64,000 bases of DNA from Apostichopus japonicus (GCF_037975245.1 NC_092571.1:3551001-3615000); one strand, 5' to 3'; positions 36,901-50,460 are shown, numbered from the stretch's first letter. Made by a program: numbers and translations. The notes: generated by a model from the letters alone, not told the origin.

Positions 36901-39900
36901 AAAACGATCATCAGCAGTTCAGTATGTAAGCAGTCGATTCAAATTCAACGGATGAAAACGAAAATACTTTTTTAATAAGGAAAGCTGCTTGCATTTCTCC
37001 ACTGAAATTTGTACAATCCTGGACTACTTAAATAAGATGGTTTTTAGACTCTCAAATGAGTCAATCATTTAATGAGTCTGACTAAGGATGTGCTTTCATA
37101 ATGTCAGTTCATCTGACATTGTGGTATGATTGAAAATGTGAAGAAGCAGAAATTAGAGGTTCATTCGGACGTGAACTTTGGTGGTTCTTCCAAATCTGCT
37201 AGGAATTAAGTTTTGTTTGTGGATTTTGTCATTTCTGATTAGACAAATTTCTGTTCAGACAACCAAAATATGCTGTAGGGTGGTGGGGGTGTGGGTTGTC
37301 CGGTGAATGACTTGTTGCTGACATCATATTCAAAGTTGCATTAAAACTATAACAGGGCCTACCACCAAATAGGTAACATGATAAGTTGCTGCCACCCCTA
37401 AAACTTGTGTTGTATTCACCAACCTACACATGTCTCCTATAGTGTACACACTATAGTGACGTACTAATCATTAACATGTTGCTAAATGTTTTTGTAAATG
37501 TAAGACCCAGGCTGAATTGATTAAATGGGAACTTTTCTTGTTTGAAAGGAATGAAAGAATGTCTGCTGAATTTAACCAACCTCTTTACTGAACCTCCAAA
37601 GCACCATTATTTGCTATAAGAATCATTTCCATTGGTTAATTATATACATGTAAACATTATAGATCAGTTTGGTGTCATTAGGTTAACAGCAATATATTGT
37701 TTCCTTTTTCTGTGTCCTCAGTTTCCTGTTTCCACAAGTTGTCTTTTGCCAGCTAAAATTAACCGATATTGTATCACTGTTGAAATGATTTTTGATAATT
37801 ATTTCAAGTCTATTTATATCTTTTTGACAGCTCATGGTTAGGAGGGGCCTCTCAAGTGGGTCTCTCAATCCAAGCTTTCGTCTCTTAGGTATTATATCTC
37901 TCATTCAGCTCGCTTTAAGCGTTTCATGGCAACTTTATCAGTGGAAGAAAGTCAATGGGGAGAATGAAGACAGGCCAGTCAGTGAAAGGTGAGTTCAATT
38001 GTTGAGGTAAAAAAATTTGGTAAATATTTTGAAACCATTTGGAAACAAAAGCTTCATAAACAGCGAGTTTATTTAGCTCAACAATAGTCAATTTTCATTT
38101 TGCAGAAGGAAATGAAAGTCCGAATTTGGAAATACTGTAGTGTTTGGATTTGATTTTACTTGTGATTGTTATTATGTATACGGAAAAGTGTCCCAGGTGA
38201 TGAAATTATGAAAATTTATTTGAAGTATTAACTGCTCTAAAATAAGCATTCATTTGGTAGTAAGATATAGAAGAAGTCTGTCGTAGATGGACAATTTGGA
38301 ATGCTGCTTTTTGTTGTAATTTTTGGTTGGTACCCAATTGGTCATCATTGGCCAAAACTGCGAGCAACTTGTCAACCAAGCACAAGAAGCTGGGCTTTTA
38401 GTGTCAACACTGCTTGCCCCGGTTGGTATAGGGTCAAGGTTCAAGACTTGAACAAGAAGAATGTTGCTTTGATAGGTTTAAAATTACATCTTTGTAAATG
38501 TGGTGAGCTGGGGCTTCACAGACTTGGTTAACATGGAATGTCGTTTTGAACAAGCTTGTTGATAATTCCTTTGGTTGTTAGATTTTTAATTTATTCATGA
38601 CAGCTCTGAAACTCCTTTATATTCCGAGGTAGTAGTCAGACCTCAAAAAAGTCACAAACTTTACTGTTCGTGTGGGGAAGTTAAAGGAGTAGTACCTGGG
38701 ACATAGTTATTGTGCTACCATTCATGCACAATCGATAAGCTGCATCAAAAGTTGGTAAATTAGATGATTTGGTTATGAAGCACTTGTTGATGGTAAAGTG
38801 TGAGTAAGATGTCTGTCGAAGTTGAATCATAAAGACCGTTCTTGATTGACCGTTCTATATTTTGGTCCACTACTGACCACCTTTCAATTGTGACTAATAA
38901 AACGTGACGGTTGATTATTCCTTGTTTTTTATCCGTGCAGTTTGGACGAGTCAGTCGATGCTTCGTTACGATGTTCACTCTGTTTGAGCAAGAGAAGAGA
39001 TACGACTGCTACCCCTTGCGGCCATCTCTTCTGCTGGTATTGCGTTATGGAATGGTGTGCTACAAAAGTAAGTCGAAAGGGTCGTCAATGAAGACCACCT
39101 TATTTGGGAAGAGTGCAAAGGTTAGAATAGGATTTTAATTAGTGACCATAGTAAACTAAAACATACCGAGGTAGTCCTTAGTAAATGGCTACTATTTAAA
39201 TAGATATCCCATGGTCCGATAATATATCTATGTGAAACTTACTGAAGTTAACCTATTTAATCAGTAGGAGTGTTTCATTGGAAACAATTGAATTTTATCC
39301 CAAGTATCACGGTTCTAGTTTTTCAGGACTGGGGCTTAATAAGAACTTGAGAAGAGGTAAGAAATATTTGCCTTGGAAACGGATTCAGACCAGAGATCTC
39401 AGGAATAAAAATTGTTGTGTTAATTTGACATCACTGGTTTGAATCATGCTCTGACTCAAAATGTCTTTATTCTTGTCAATATGTGTAAAAATTGTTCGAG
39501 AAACGGCTGACTCGCTCATTTGTTAGAGCAGAGAACTTCTTAATTTGATATCACTAATTCGAATCATATTCTATCCCAAAATGTCTTTATTTTTGTCAAT
39601 ATGTGTACAACTCACCAGGCAGGGTACCCTTGACGATAGACTAGAGTCAGAGATGACATTTTCAGTTACCTGGTCTTATTCTGGACTGTTCAGTATAAGA
39701 CCAGCAAATGACGACAAATTGACACAAAATACAACTGTAGATTATTATCGTGGTTTAATTATGCTCATTGCTGTTGGAGTGTTTACCTACATGGGACAAC
39801 AATTTCACAGTGTTCATTAAAAGTTATCTGCACTACTGGGATACAAAGGGCTCTTCTGGTGGGTATCAATTGAATTGGTGATGAGGTAGAACACCATCTC

Positions 39901-40096
39901 TGAAGTTAAATATTTAGGGGGAAAAATATAAGTGAGAATAATTGAAACTATTTTGATGAAGTTCTTAGGGAGATACTTTTGGAGTCCATGTTTTAACAAG
40001 TCATCCTTGCATTCTTTTCAGCCCGAATGTCCTTTGTGCCGTGAACCTGTTCAGCCGTCCAGACTAATATTCCTACAGAACTACGGAGCACCTTGA
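33910..40096 (+). CDS. PEX10: PEX10, peroxisomal RING E3 ubiquitin ligase
   Basis: Seven coding exons join in frame: 33910-34021, 34946-35026, 35997-36073, 36674-36925, 37831-37988, 38941-39067 and 40022-40096 (882 nt, 293 aa; human about 326). The N-terminal Pex2/Pex12-type membrane region includes [39 protein letters not shown] and [14 protein letters not shown], with a hydrophobic helix [19 protein letters not shown]. The C-terminal RING is complete: Cys238, Cys241, Cys253, His255, Cys258, Cys261, Cys272 and Cys275 (C3HC4). Known role: with PEX2 and PEX12 it ubiquitinates the import receptor PEX5 for recycling. The ATG at 33910 matches the human start; the exon stays open upstream to an AG at 33880, so a 5' untranslated exon probably precedes it. 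Intron 2 begins with GC (35027) instead of GT. A polyadenylation signal AATAAA lies at 40830. Confidence 0.95.
35311..35560 (+). repeat. 62-bp tandem repeat, four copies, PEX10 intron 2
   Basis: TGTGCTTAAGTT(G/A)CAGCTTG starts at 35311, 35373, 35435 and 35497. Each unit continues TGTTCATTTAAGATGAAACTTAGTCAA and ends TGTGGTGC. Copies differ by a few substitutions. Confidence 0.92.
39405..39615 (+). mobile_element. tRNA-like SINE with a partial tandem copy, PEX10 intron 6
   Basis: TTAATTTGACATCACTGGTT...GTCAATATGTGTA (about 39420-39487) recurs about 120 bases later (39540-39607) with around ten changes. The second copy is preceded by GACTCGCTCATTTGTTAGAGC, which resembles a tRNA A box. CTAATTCGAATC, and in the first copy GGTTTGAATC, are B-box-like. 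The best reading is two SINE heads, the first truncated. Confidence 0.5.
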
Positions 40097-42949
40097 AGGT
40101 TCTTTCAGCAATCTTAGATGATGTAGCAACCTTGGACATTCACTGAGGAAAGGACGCATTCCCTACGATGTATATATAAAACAGTGCATCAAAGCCGGTG
40201 AAGATTAAAAGTGATCCATATGGACTTGTAAAACATTCCAGTCATACGAATCACTGAATAAGATGTGCAGATCTACGGCAGGGCAGCCTAAAATTCCTAC
40301 AACGTTATTGTCATTTCTAGATGTCTTCCACGCTCTGTCCATCTTTATTACAAGAAGAAATAAGTATTTTCTCATATGTCAAATTAATTTGTGAGTCAAT
40401 AGTTCACCCATAGCAAAGTCATTGTCTACTCATTAGATATTCATTACAACCAACCCATGTCACCTCTCTACACTCTCATCTTTCCCCTCAAGCATATGAT
40501 TTGAAATGCAATACATTCAGATCAATGGAGTAGTAGAAAAGCAAGACAGCAAAATTTTAATTTATTATTAGTTTTTTTAATTTATTCAATTCCAACTGGG
40601 ATTTCCTACTGCAGTTACACTAGCAACAGTTGACTTCTCATTTGAACATCATTTTATAACATTCAAACAGAGAGATTGTTATGAAAAAATCAATAGAGTT
40701 CAAGAAAAAATACAATTTCTGTGAAATTAATATATTATGGTAAATTTGATTTCTGACATTGCTTGGTCGGTTTATTCTGAACATATCCATGGGTTAAATT
40801 GAATATCAACAATGATAAAGAATTTTACAAATAAAAAAATTAATATATAAAATACAGTACCTTTTGTTTTTATTCCACTTTATTTTGTTTCATGGACAAG
40901 CATTTGGTAATTTGTATAATCTAAAAAAAGTATCGTTTTATTATAATTTAAAGAATTAATTTAATTTATGTTCTGACGATTCAAGGTGTGTCTCTGGCTT
41001 TTTAATGATATGATTTCAGTAATGTGACAAATCTATAAAAAAATGAATTTAAAATAAATGAAAGTTGAAATTATAGCTTCCAAAAAATTAATTATAATTG
41101 AAAGAATGAGGTAATGCAGTATAAGATTCTTGCACACATGCAACGAATCTTCCATTAATAACCTACACATTTACAAGTCTCTTAAATCCTTTACACCAGA
41201 TTTGAAGACCATTGAGCCATGAAAGGGAAAACATGCTGTGGCCTAGTATTACTAGTATAACTAGCTTGTTGCTGCTTCAACGTATCTCTAAAGCTGGGTT
41301 GTAGAAGACTGACAAGGAACAGGTTACCTGTCGTTGACCTACTTTTCGTTAGTTGGCAAGACACTCAAGCACACTTAATGATACACACACACTGAGCAGC
41401 TAGTATGCACACACTGAGCAACTGTTGTTCTTTTAAGGACCGTTGCACATAAAATATTCCCGTAATTTCTTGAAACAAGGCAGTTGTGAATTTTCACGAA
41501 TTGCAGGACTATTTGCAAATTTCAGTTGGGGAAAATGCTACATTGTGGTCTTGGAAGCTGAATCTTGATCTGTTGCAGTCATACCAATATTACCTGACTG
41601 TTTTTTATCAAGGTTACAATGGTCAAGGCCATTCTGCTTGTCTATACTGACAATTCATAACTCTAAGCCTATGGTTAAAAAACAACAATTATCGTTCCCT
41701 AACATGGTCCTCGAGTTTAACCAAGGTCGTTTCAGGGTCCTCATTGCACAGATGTCAAAGACTACTATCATGAAACAGCTTATAGTCTCTAACATTAGGA
41801 GTGGGCACTTCGGTGCCTTCCAATCATAAGGTCCCCGGTTCGAGTCACTCCAAGATTAATGTATGTCGTCCTGTTACAGAGTTGTTGACAATTGACAATT
41901 CATAATCATGGACGTTATATGAAATGTAAGAGACTGACTTCGGTCAGCTTGTGGCTTTGATAAGCCAATGAGGCTTCTCTGCGAGTTCCTGCTTGCAGAA
42001 GGATCTAAAATACATACATACATACACGCATACACACATACATACTTCATTTGTAGCAGACTGCTAAAATAATACGATGTATCATGAAAAAGCAAGTTTC
42101 ATTACATTTGAAGAGTGTACGACAATGTTCATTACTTTGTTAAGGAAAATAAAACATAAAAGACAATAGAATAAACATAATTTCTATATGAATGATAGCA
42201 CACAAAATTAAATTTGTATAACGACTCTGAAGATAATTTGTCTTTGAGACTTTTTTGCGGATGGTTTTTTAAGTGATTGCAGCTGCATAAAATGGTACTG
42301 TCAGAGATGAATGATAAAGTTCAATTGCAGAAGAAATGGAATGAAAATAATGAAAAGCATCAAAACTGAATAATCTGAAATGAAATAAAGGGAGATATAA
42401 TTGAATACTATTTGTAAAATAATTGTCTTTCAGACTTACTGATGGAAGGCTTAATTTCTGCATAGAAATCTTACTATAAGAAAGAAAATGCTTTAATTGG
42501 TTTAAACTTTGAAATTTGATAAAGACATTTAACTCTTGAATAAAATATAAAATTAATAGCAGATTTGTTGCATTCTGACCTTATTTACATACTGTTCAAA
42601 TATAAAATTCGGCTGTTGTCAATGAACGAGTATGCATGGCAAATATTTCCCATGTTCCAGTAGATCTAGGATTCTGGTTTGTGCTCAGATATTATCAGGA
42701 TGCTTCAAAATTTGACAGTAAAGGAAACAGCTTCACATGTAATCAGCATAACCCCAAAATATTATCAAACTTCAAGATCCACTTTATGGCCACCCTGTAA
42801 GCATTTTACCGACCCAGGGCAATACGTAGAATTTTCCTCATTGACATTGGGCGCTTCGGAAGGGTCAGTATCTCTAGACGAGAACTTCTGGAAATGGAAT
42901 TTCAAGCCAGGTAATATATGTATGGCATCACTGATGAGATTTTAAAATT
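40097..42949. other. Spacer between convergent PEX10 and SLC45
   Basis: No coding exon is supported. It should contain both 3' untranslated regions. AATAAA at 40830-40835 suits PEX10. The stretch 40555-41100 is very AT-rich. A SINE-like insertion lies at 41799-42045. An AT-rich low-information stretch follows to 42660. Confidence 0.5.
41799..42045 (+). mobile_element. tRNA-derived SINE with (CATA)n tail
   Basis: The head GAGTGGGCACTTCGGTGCCTTCC...CATAAGGTCCCCGGTTCGAGTC resembles a tRNA 5'/D-arm and T-arm, with B box GGTTCGAGTC at 41837-41846. The body runs about 150 bases and ends in CATACATACATAC (about 42011-42044). It is not scored as a tRNA gene because no closing acceptor stem is present. 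Confidence 0.6.
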
Positions 42950-45900
42950 TCAAGCATTTTGGTCGCCGACTATTTCCCTCCGGGGTTTAATTTCATAAAC
43001 TACAAACAGGGAGGAGTAAATTGCTGCGAGGAATGCAAGAAGAGAAGACAGGAGGACGATAACGAGATGGCTGCCAAACCAGATCACCAAGGGTCCTACG
43101 ATGGTGGAGTCGATAATCTGAGCGATAAATATCTGGACACCGATACACGCGATATCCTTTCCGATGCCTCTCCGATAGCCGCGCTTTCCACTCACATACT
43201 GAAAGAATTAAAAGGCAGAAGAAAAGTTGCACTGTGCTGATCAAATCAAAGTTAGCTTGGCAACAGAATTGGATAAAAGTATGGATAATAGCTGCCGTCA
43301 TTTCTTGAAGAGAAGGGAGGGAGGGAGGGAGGGAGGGGGAGTGGTGAAAGAGATGGTGTAGACCAAGAAGTTATCAATCAATCAATCATAAGACATTTAT
43401 ATAGCGCCAAAATCAACAGAAATTGTTCAAAGGCGCTAATACCATAGCGTGTACAACTTAGCCTTGGTCATTGGTAACTTGTCACACCTACACACCAAAA
43501 TGTGCGCAATTCAATCAATCTCTCCTGGGGCATCACAGTGCACCACAACCAAGTGTCCCCCGGGGGACTTACCTGGTAGTCGTGCTGTAAATATTAGCCG
43601 CCACATTAGATATTACAAAAACATCCCTTTCAGCTCTGAATTCTTATCTGTAAAGTCTAATTGTAAAGGGCTGTGGCATCTGCTACAAAAGTGTGGTAGG
43701 TTTAAAGCTTTAAGTTTAATCTTTCAAACAGTTACGATATTTAATGCCCGAAAGCCTGTAGTTTCAAAGTCTATTTGATGGCAGGTGGTGACATTACAAC
43801 GGAACAACTGGAAATTTAAATGTTAAAATGTACATAGCATGCCACTTTTCTCCTCACCTGCCCAACCCAATCCCCAATTTATTCCTCCCCTCCCTCTACT
43901 CTCTAATTTTTTCTCCCTCTTTCACTTCCATACTTCCTCTACGTACTTTAACCTCTCGTCACCGCAGAGGCAAGTAACAATAGAAGTGAGACACTGACCT
44001 GCTCACTTTCATGATAGACGCTGATGAGGCAGGACGGCAAGGTGAGAAGTATGAAGAACATGACACCAAAGGAAGAACAAAGGACCATTGTTCCGATCGG
44101 AGTCCAGGTCACCAGAGCCATGCTTCCCGTACAGATGGCGAAGAACAATTGCCCAAACACGTAGACTGTTCGATGACTCACGTACGACGCCAGTTTTGAA
44201 TATATCCCTTGAGAGACAGTGAGACGTTACACCAGATTAGAATGTTCACCTTGCAAAATATGATGAATTAAAGTTTATAAGTCCCCCTCACACCCCCCTA
44301 AGAAAACTTCCCTAGCCAAGAAATGCACAAAGGTTGATGGGTGCGTGCAGCTCAATTGCTTCCAGCTATTGCTTCTTCCTAGGAAACTGAGGGTAGAGCC
44401 AAGATTGTTCATAAGGAGGGTTGGGAAAGGAGTGGGGAGGGAGGTGGGGGGGGGGTAATAACGTAACAAAACATATGTTACTTGATATTCAGAGTTTATA
44501 CAAAGGTGGCCTGGAACATAAAACAAGTACCAAGATATCATCTGATTGTTACACTGAGATACTAATAGCTCTAAGGAATCAAGCAAACTTATATTGCCAC
44601 TTTCATGCTAGTCCCACTGGCATCCATGTTATCTCTAAAATTATATTGATTTACTCTATTTAAGGTTGAGTTGTATTCACAAATTTCCTGATACAGGTCT
44701 ACAGTGAAAATGCTACAAATCCGTTTTGAATTGTTTCAGTTTGGACATTGCACAACACATTACATTACATCAGCCATAATCCATCCTAGGATACTAATGA
44801 CTGTGGCTTGTTCTGGTAGTCATGGAGGGATAGAATGAGAAATCCTACAAGCTAATAGAATAACCCGAGTTCATTCATTGAATTTTGAAAATGATATTTA
44901 GTTGCTGTTTTAATTTAAAAAAATGCATGACGAGAAGTAGTCCATTAACCATACTGTAGGCTGCATTTTTCCGCTCTTTTGACCTCAACTTACTGAAACC
45001 TTATCTCTCCTGCGAACAGACAGGTGAGTTTGGAAGAGTTGGTTTGTTCACACCTTGCCATGTCTGCCTTGATCTGATAGTGATTTGGCTACTAGCTGTG
45101 TGATGAGTTGCATAATAGACGAATAGGCAGCTCAACTAAGATGCGAAAAGATGGGACTGATCACTCAGTTAACCAACTGGAAAGAAACCTGCCGTTCAGT
45201 TCAAATGACGGGTCTTTGGATGCAACATATAGCTAATGGAAACTTTCACGGTATGTGCATTGCAACTGATTCAGCTTTTCATACTTTCATCGGTTATGCT
45301 AGCCTTCTGAGAAGTAATATCCCTTTACCTGCAGTTATTGCACATGAGAATGAAAAGATGCAGAGGCCCCAACAACCAACTTGGACACCCTTGTCATAAA
45401 GTGCTCTGGCCTCTGACCCCTCAGCTGCCATTGGATTGCCTTCAAAAGAGAAGAAAAGAAATCAATATGACATTAACAATCCAATACCTTAAACCATCTT
45501 ATTGATCATGGCTGCTTTAATAGGTTAGAGCTTACAAACTATATCAGAGAATCAAAAACCAGAAAAATGAACATTATGAGAGATGTATAGGGTGAGCAAA
45601 CTTGTACAGACGTCTGAAGTAATCAGGGATATGAAGGCCCTATTAAAGACTGTCTGAAGTAATCAGGGATATGAAGAAGACTTTGAAAGACAGCAGAAAC
45701 TACAATGTTAATGTTTATCTTAGAGGAAAGGGTCAAAGGAATGTTAAGTTAAAGAAACAATAAACAGTGATGTAATATTCTTTAAAGGAAACTGAAAAAA
45801 TTAAAGGGAAGTTGATTCTTACACTGATAGGTTGAAATGAACATAGCAGATTTTTGTTAAAACTGTGGATATGAGAGAGATACTAAAATCATTGTCCTAT

Positions 45901-48778
45901 GGCAAAATTTTGAACGAACCTTTGTAAACGGCTTGTGCCATATAGTCGGTAAAGAACAGGAGCACCACCAGATATGACAACCAACCCAGAAAATGATTAA
46001 AGCAAAGGTGTGCCAGCTCCCTTGGCATGTAAATAATGGACCTCAGAAGATCCTTTATGGATCCTGGTTCACCTCCATCATCATCATCATCGTCATCAGT
46101 GTCATTATCTTCTTCACCACTTTGCGATCCCTCGAAGCCCTGCACCACACTTGGCATGGATCCCTTCAAAGAGTGAATGCGAGTCCTACCAGAACGCAGT
46201 TGCCTTTGAATGTTCATGGGATCGGACAAGAGAGGCCTTGTCTCATCCAAGGCGTCTGTGTCCTGTTGGGATGATATCCTCTGGATATCCAAGGCTTGTA
46301 AAGGTACCTCAGGGATACTAAACAAGTTAAGTATAAACGAAACAGTAGCCAGAGTTCCAACCATCGTGAAGATGATTCGTTCTTGATGACCGATTACGGA
46401 AAGGATTGTTGACTCCCAGTTAATGCCGTTTAAGGTATAACCTAAGCCTCCTCCAACACCTAAATGACAAGAAGGCAAAAAAAAAAAAAAAAAATTAAGA
46501 AAACTTATATTTTAGGGGTTGGTGGAATTGGATTATATTCCACCTCTTTTCTCTCCTCAACTGCTATTGTATTAGTACAGATCTTTTATAGTTTGTGTCT
46601 CTCTTGTTCAACATGCAAAAATGAAACCACACATATTCTATTTTCATAGCAGCCATAACAAAGATAATATTACCTACCTCCTAGGAGGGTGCGCAAGCTC
46701 AGAGCAAATTCTGTGTCTTTGATACAGCAGACATCTATCAAGTACGCCCTGGCTGGACAGTCACCCGAGTTTGCACTGAAGTCCATAAGAAACATACCAA
46801 GCAATGTAATGATGAGCCCAATTAAATGACTATCTGAAACAGTCAAAATATGAAACAGATCATTATGCCATGTTACTGTATAAAGCTAAAAAGGTTGCTT
46901 ACACATGTACGTCTTTTGCATGCAGACACTGTATGACATTGCACGCACTTTCAGCAAGTTGGTTGACTCCAAATGGAGCTACTGTAATAATACTAACTTC
47001 CTGCCTGCAACATAATATGAAATCTAAGCTGAGAGCCATGCCTAAGTAGTCACTCGTAATATTAAAGAAGCTGCCTTCCAGACGTTTCAGACCTACAGTA
47101 TTTATATATTGAATGAAACAAAATAACAAGATTTGCATGCTCCAAGATGGTGACTTTCGTCTGCTTACATAGTCAGCTGCTTGCAATATTCAACTGTGCT
47201 GAGGACCCTCTGATCAGCTGTGTAGATAACCAAGGATAGCTTTGTTAGTAAGGGCATGGATGGTATCACATTCTCAGTGTACTGAGACGTAATTGACCAA
47301 CTTAACGCCTCATTCTGCATTCCATTACGGACACACGCATTACTGGTAACTTTTCATGACTGTCTACCCTGCCTTTTTCCACGGAGACATACAGGTAACC
47401 ATAGCACACAACCACAGAAATATGATGAGCTGCTTTTCTCTCCAACTTTTGGTCCCTTCACAATTTAAAGGCTGGGCGAATGACTCTGAAACCAACCTTC
47501 TATTTAATCATCAAATGAATGACAGACCAACCTAGAATGACATTTCAAGTTTCAACACCATTGGGTCCTTAAAGAAATGTGTAATGTATTGTTTATATCT
47601 GATTAGTGGAGCTATAAAAGTCTTAGACTGTTTTTGTGTGTGTGTTTCTGATGAAAATATAGGATGAGGATTTCAGGGTGTGGAAATCTTGCATCATGTG
47701 CACAGAATCCAGATTTGCACTGGGCTTGACTTCCTGAGTGTGTTCATATAACTTGCCTGGAAGGCAATTCATCAATGCAACATATGTATTGATGTAGGGG
47801 AAAAAAGTGGCTTGTAGCTTACATTTCACATTTATGAACAGTACAGTAAGTTGCAATTTGAAAACTGCAAAGTTCAAGGTTTTTTTTAGTCTGGACATCT
47901 CACATAACTTCACAGCAGTTAAGTCCTAGTGACTCTTACACTCACATATTCAGCTTGTCACAGCCACACTTTCAGGTGTGCACGATTCTATCTGTCCGCA
48001 TTGGGCCATAGTTCATTGCTTAATGATTTTACAAGATATCTTACATCATGTATTTGTGTTCATGCTACCATATACATTTAAGGCTTTCCAGTACGGCACA
48101 TACAACTATGAACCAACCTTGTGTATCTCCTAAAAGCATTCCAATGTCCCCACCATTCAGCAGAAAAGTCAAACCAATTATCATGCCGATGACAAAGGCT
48201 AAAACAAAAGGTCTCCTCCTGCCCCATTTAGACCGGCATCTGTCGCTCAAAGACCCTATGATGGGTGTAAAGATGAAGCCAAGGATGGGACTTATCATCC
48301 AGGTGATGCTGTACAGCTGATTCGGGAGTCCCAGCTGTAAAAGGATCGGTGTTACTAATGCTGTCTCTGTTGCATACAATATTTCCAAACCAAATTGGAA
48401 CATGTTGTTTCTGTACAGCTGCCAAAATGTTCTGCTTGGTGTACGATCTACTTCATCAAACACAGATACATCACTTGTCGATTCTCTATGCAATCTTGGG
48501 CTAGCAAGACTATCATTAGACAACTGCATGAAACTAGCATCATCGTTCATCACAGTGATTGAGCGACTCATGCGGTGAGACCAGCTGGTGGTTCGTGATC
48601 TTCGAGCTGCTACTGCTCTTTGCTTTTGTTGCTGGAACAAAATGTGAGGATGACCTTCAGGTAGTGATGACCCATAATTCATTCTTCTGCTCCCAGGTGA
48701 GGTTGGCATTGATGGAGAAATTTGTGTGTGTTGAATCATGGCAGTCAAACCATCATTGTCACACCTCTCACTAGCCAT
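42950..48778 (-). CDS. SLC45-family sugar/H+ symporter-like transporter
   Basis: Six coding exons on the - strand join in frame: 48778-48118, 46833-46678, 46459-45920, 45439-45329, 44207-43999 and 43198-42950 (1,926 nt, 641 aa). It is a major facilitator protein of the plant-sucrose-transporter-like SLC45 family. The N-terminal 115 residues are a Ser/Arg-rich cytosolic tail. Transmembrane helices begin at about residue 127. The family loop motif after TM2 is KWGRRRPF (184-191). Other landmarks are LMDFSAN...CPARAYLIDVC, GGGLGYTLNGINW, the TM6-7 loop with an Asp run, FFTDYMAQAVYKG, and VQVGCWGLCI. Known for the family: proton-coupled sugar transport (human SLC45A1-4; A2 is the melanosomal MATP). 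The paralog and the substrate cannot be assigned. The start is the first ATG of the exon and yields the usual long N-terminal tail. The gene diverges from the GH31 gene, 1.75 kb away. Confidence 0.9.
43315..43340 (+). repeat. (GGGA)n microsatellite
   Basis: Short run of GGGAGGGAGGGAGGGAGG in the last intron of the SLC45 gene. Confidence 0.8.
43372..43580 (-). mobile_element. SINE tail with (TGAT)n, SLC45 last intron
   Basis: Read on the - strand it gives GCGCCTTTGAACAATTTCTG, then GGCGCTATATAAATGTCTTA, then (TGAT)n. The paired GCGC...GCGCTATA boxes and short tandem tail are typical of marine SINE 3' ends, and the 27.2-kb SINE tail is similar in kind. The 5' head was not clearly located. Confidence 0.5.
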
Positions 48779-49613
48779 TATTTCAACCTTTTCTAAACAA
48801 AGAAATGAAAAAGAAAGTCAGGATACATGTGGATCACTGCTTTTGTTTCAGGAAGGTTTTAATGTATCAATTAACAGAATTTGATATACATTTTTGACCT
48901 GCATTACTCATGACTATAGATGAAACTTGCAAGTAAAGGAATACTAGCCTAGTAGAAATTCAGTGAAATCATGTAGAGTTGCAGGAAAGGCTTGGCCTGT
49001 AGAGGTTACTTGTTAGGCCTGGCCTTAAAGTTATCACAAAACCACTATAATCTGAATAAATGGGCATCACAATATCCAGGGACCTACTCTAACCATGCCT
49101 AGGCTACAGTGTAGGCTTGTAAATAAATTAGGCCTAAGCAAGTTGGTGCTTTTACTAGTTAGACCAAGTAATATGCAAGCGTTTGTGTGTTTGATATGCT
49201 ACGCAAGCAGCAATCATTCTTTGCCTACTGTACATATCATTACGTCCAACGCCTGAAGGCGTGTAGCCGTTAGGCCAAGCCTAGCCTGGTAGAACTGTAT
49301 TGTATACTTCACTTTCTTCTTAAGTGTTGCTAGGCTAGCCTATTTATTTGGTAGCAAGTATTTTAAGGCTTAATCTTAATGACAAAACCCAGATATTACT
49401 TCAAATGGTTGCAAATACCACAAAATGCCTTATGCATAAAGCCATATTAGTATTTTATCGTATCATCGGCATTACCTTCGCGTTTTCAGCAAATTAAAAC
49501 CAACATAGCGATAATAGTGCCTGTTTCCACGCTGAACTGTGTTTGAGGGGTCAGTGTTGTACTACAAAACCTTCCAAGGCCAACACAATCTGAATCTTTC
49601 CTTTATGTCAAGC

Positions 49614-50108
49614 CCAGTGGCGTACCTAGATTGGTTGGCACCAGGGTGGACCCTTCCTTTGCCACCCCGTGAAGGGGATGCCGTCCCGGGGGAGGGTCGT
49701 AAGGGGAGGGTATGTTGTTTGTTTATGTAAGGTGGCTTAGATGCAAAACTATACTATTTTTGGCAAAGCTTTGAACATGATTTGAATGCTCATAGTGAAT
49801 GTTACTTAACTTTTCCGATTCTTTGTTGAAAATATTCAATTTTTAGTAGACAACTTAGATCGGCGGAAATCACCACAATAATTTGAAAACATATGGGAAA
49901 TTTCCACCTTTCCTCTATAGCTAGCCGATTCTAGCATTGTCATAAATAATTTCAAACCAGAAACATCATTAAAAAAATAGTGTCATTTATGCGAGTAGCT
50001 TATATTTTTTAAACAGTAAAGTATTTGTTCGGGGAGGGGTGGCATGGCGCCCCCAGGCTGGTACCCGGGGCGGACCCCTCCTTTTCCCCCCGCATAGTAC
50101 GCCACTGG
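49614..50108. mobile_element. 495-bp TIR element (MITE) in the divergent promoter
   Basis: The perfect 12-bp inverted ends are CCAGTGGCGTAC (49614-49625) and GTACGCCACTGG (50097-50108). They are flanked by a 6-bp direct repeat TCAAGC (49608-49613 and 50109-50114). The inner ends carry further matching CC/GG-rich sequence (GGGTGGACCCTTCC versus GGGGCGGACCCCTCC). No reading frame of note. The superfamily is not certain from the duplication length. Confidence 0.85.
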
Positions 50109-50453
50109 TCAAGCAACCGAGCCTACCTGCGCCTGCCATGGATTCCACGTTATGGCAGAGGGCTTACTGTTAATTAGCTATCCGCCACATTAAAAGGTGT
50201 TTTCTGGAGTGGTGGAAATCATCTTTTTCTATGGCAGAAACTGCCTTTTTCGTTAACTTTAGAATATATTGTGGGCCTCTGTTGTCGCTTTCACTCCTAA
50301 AAAAGGTTATGGACAAACGTACAAATCGATACCTTTGACTGAAATAATCAGTTTTACCCTGGAGGTGATACATCCTTGTTGCGAGTCTTTTCTGTTCACA
50401 CGCCACCTACAAAGTCATTACAAACACTTTTGGAAGTTTTGAGGTGGGGAGGT

Positions 50454-50460
50454 TATATAG
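50454..50460 (+). promoter_or_regulatory. Possible TATA box of the GH31 gene
   Basis: TATATAG lies 68 bases before the ATG at 50528, in a GGGGAGGT leader. A start of transcription near 50485 would give a 5' untranslated leader of about 40 bases. Position and sequence fit, but there is no independent support. Confidence 0.35.

Noticed and set aside
41799-41855. tRNA gene
   Set aside because: T-arm-like sequence is good, but stems are imperfect and a SINE body with (CATA)n tail follows.
40097-42949. Additional PEX10 exons or a small gene in the convergent spacer
   Set aside because: PEX10 ends with a complete RING and a family-like C-terminus at 40096. The spacer has only short frames and a SINE.
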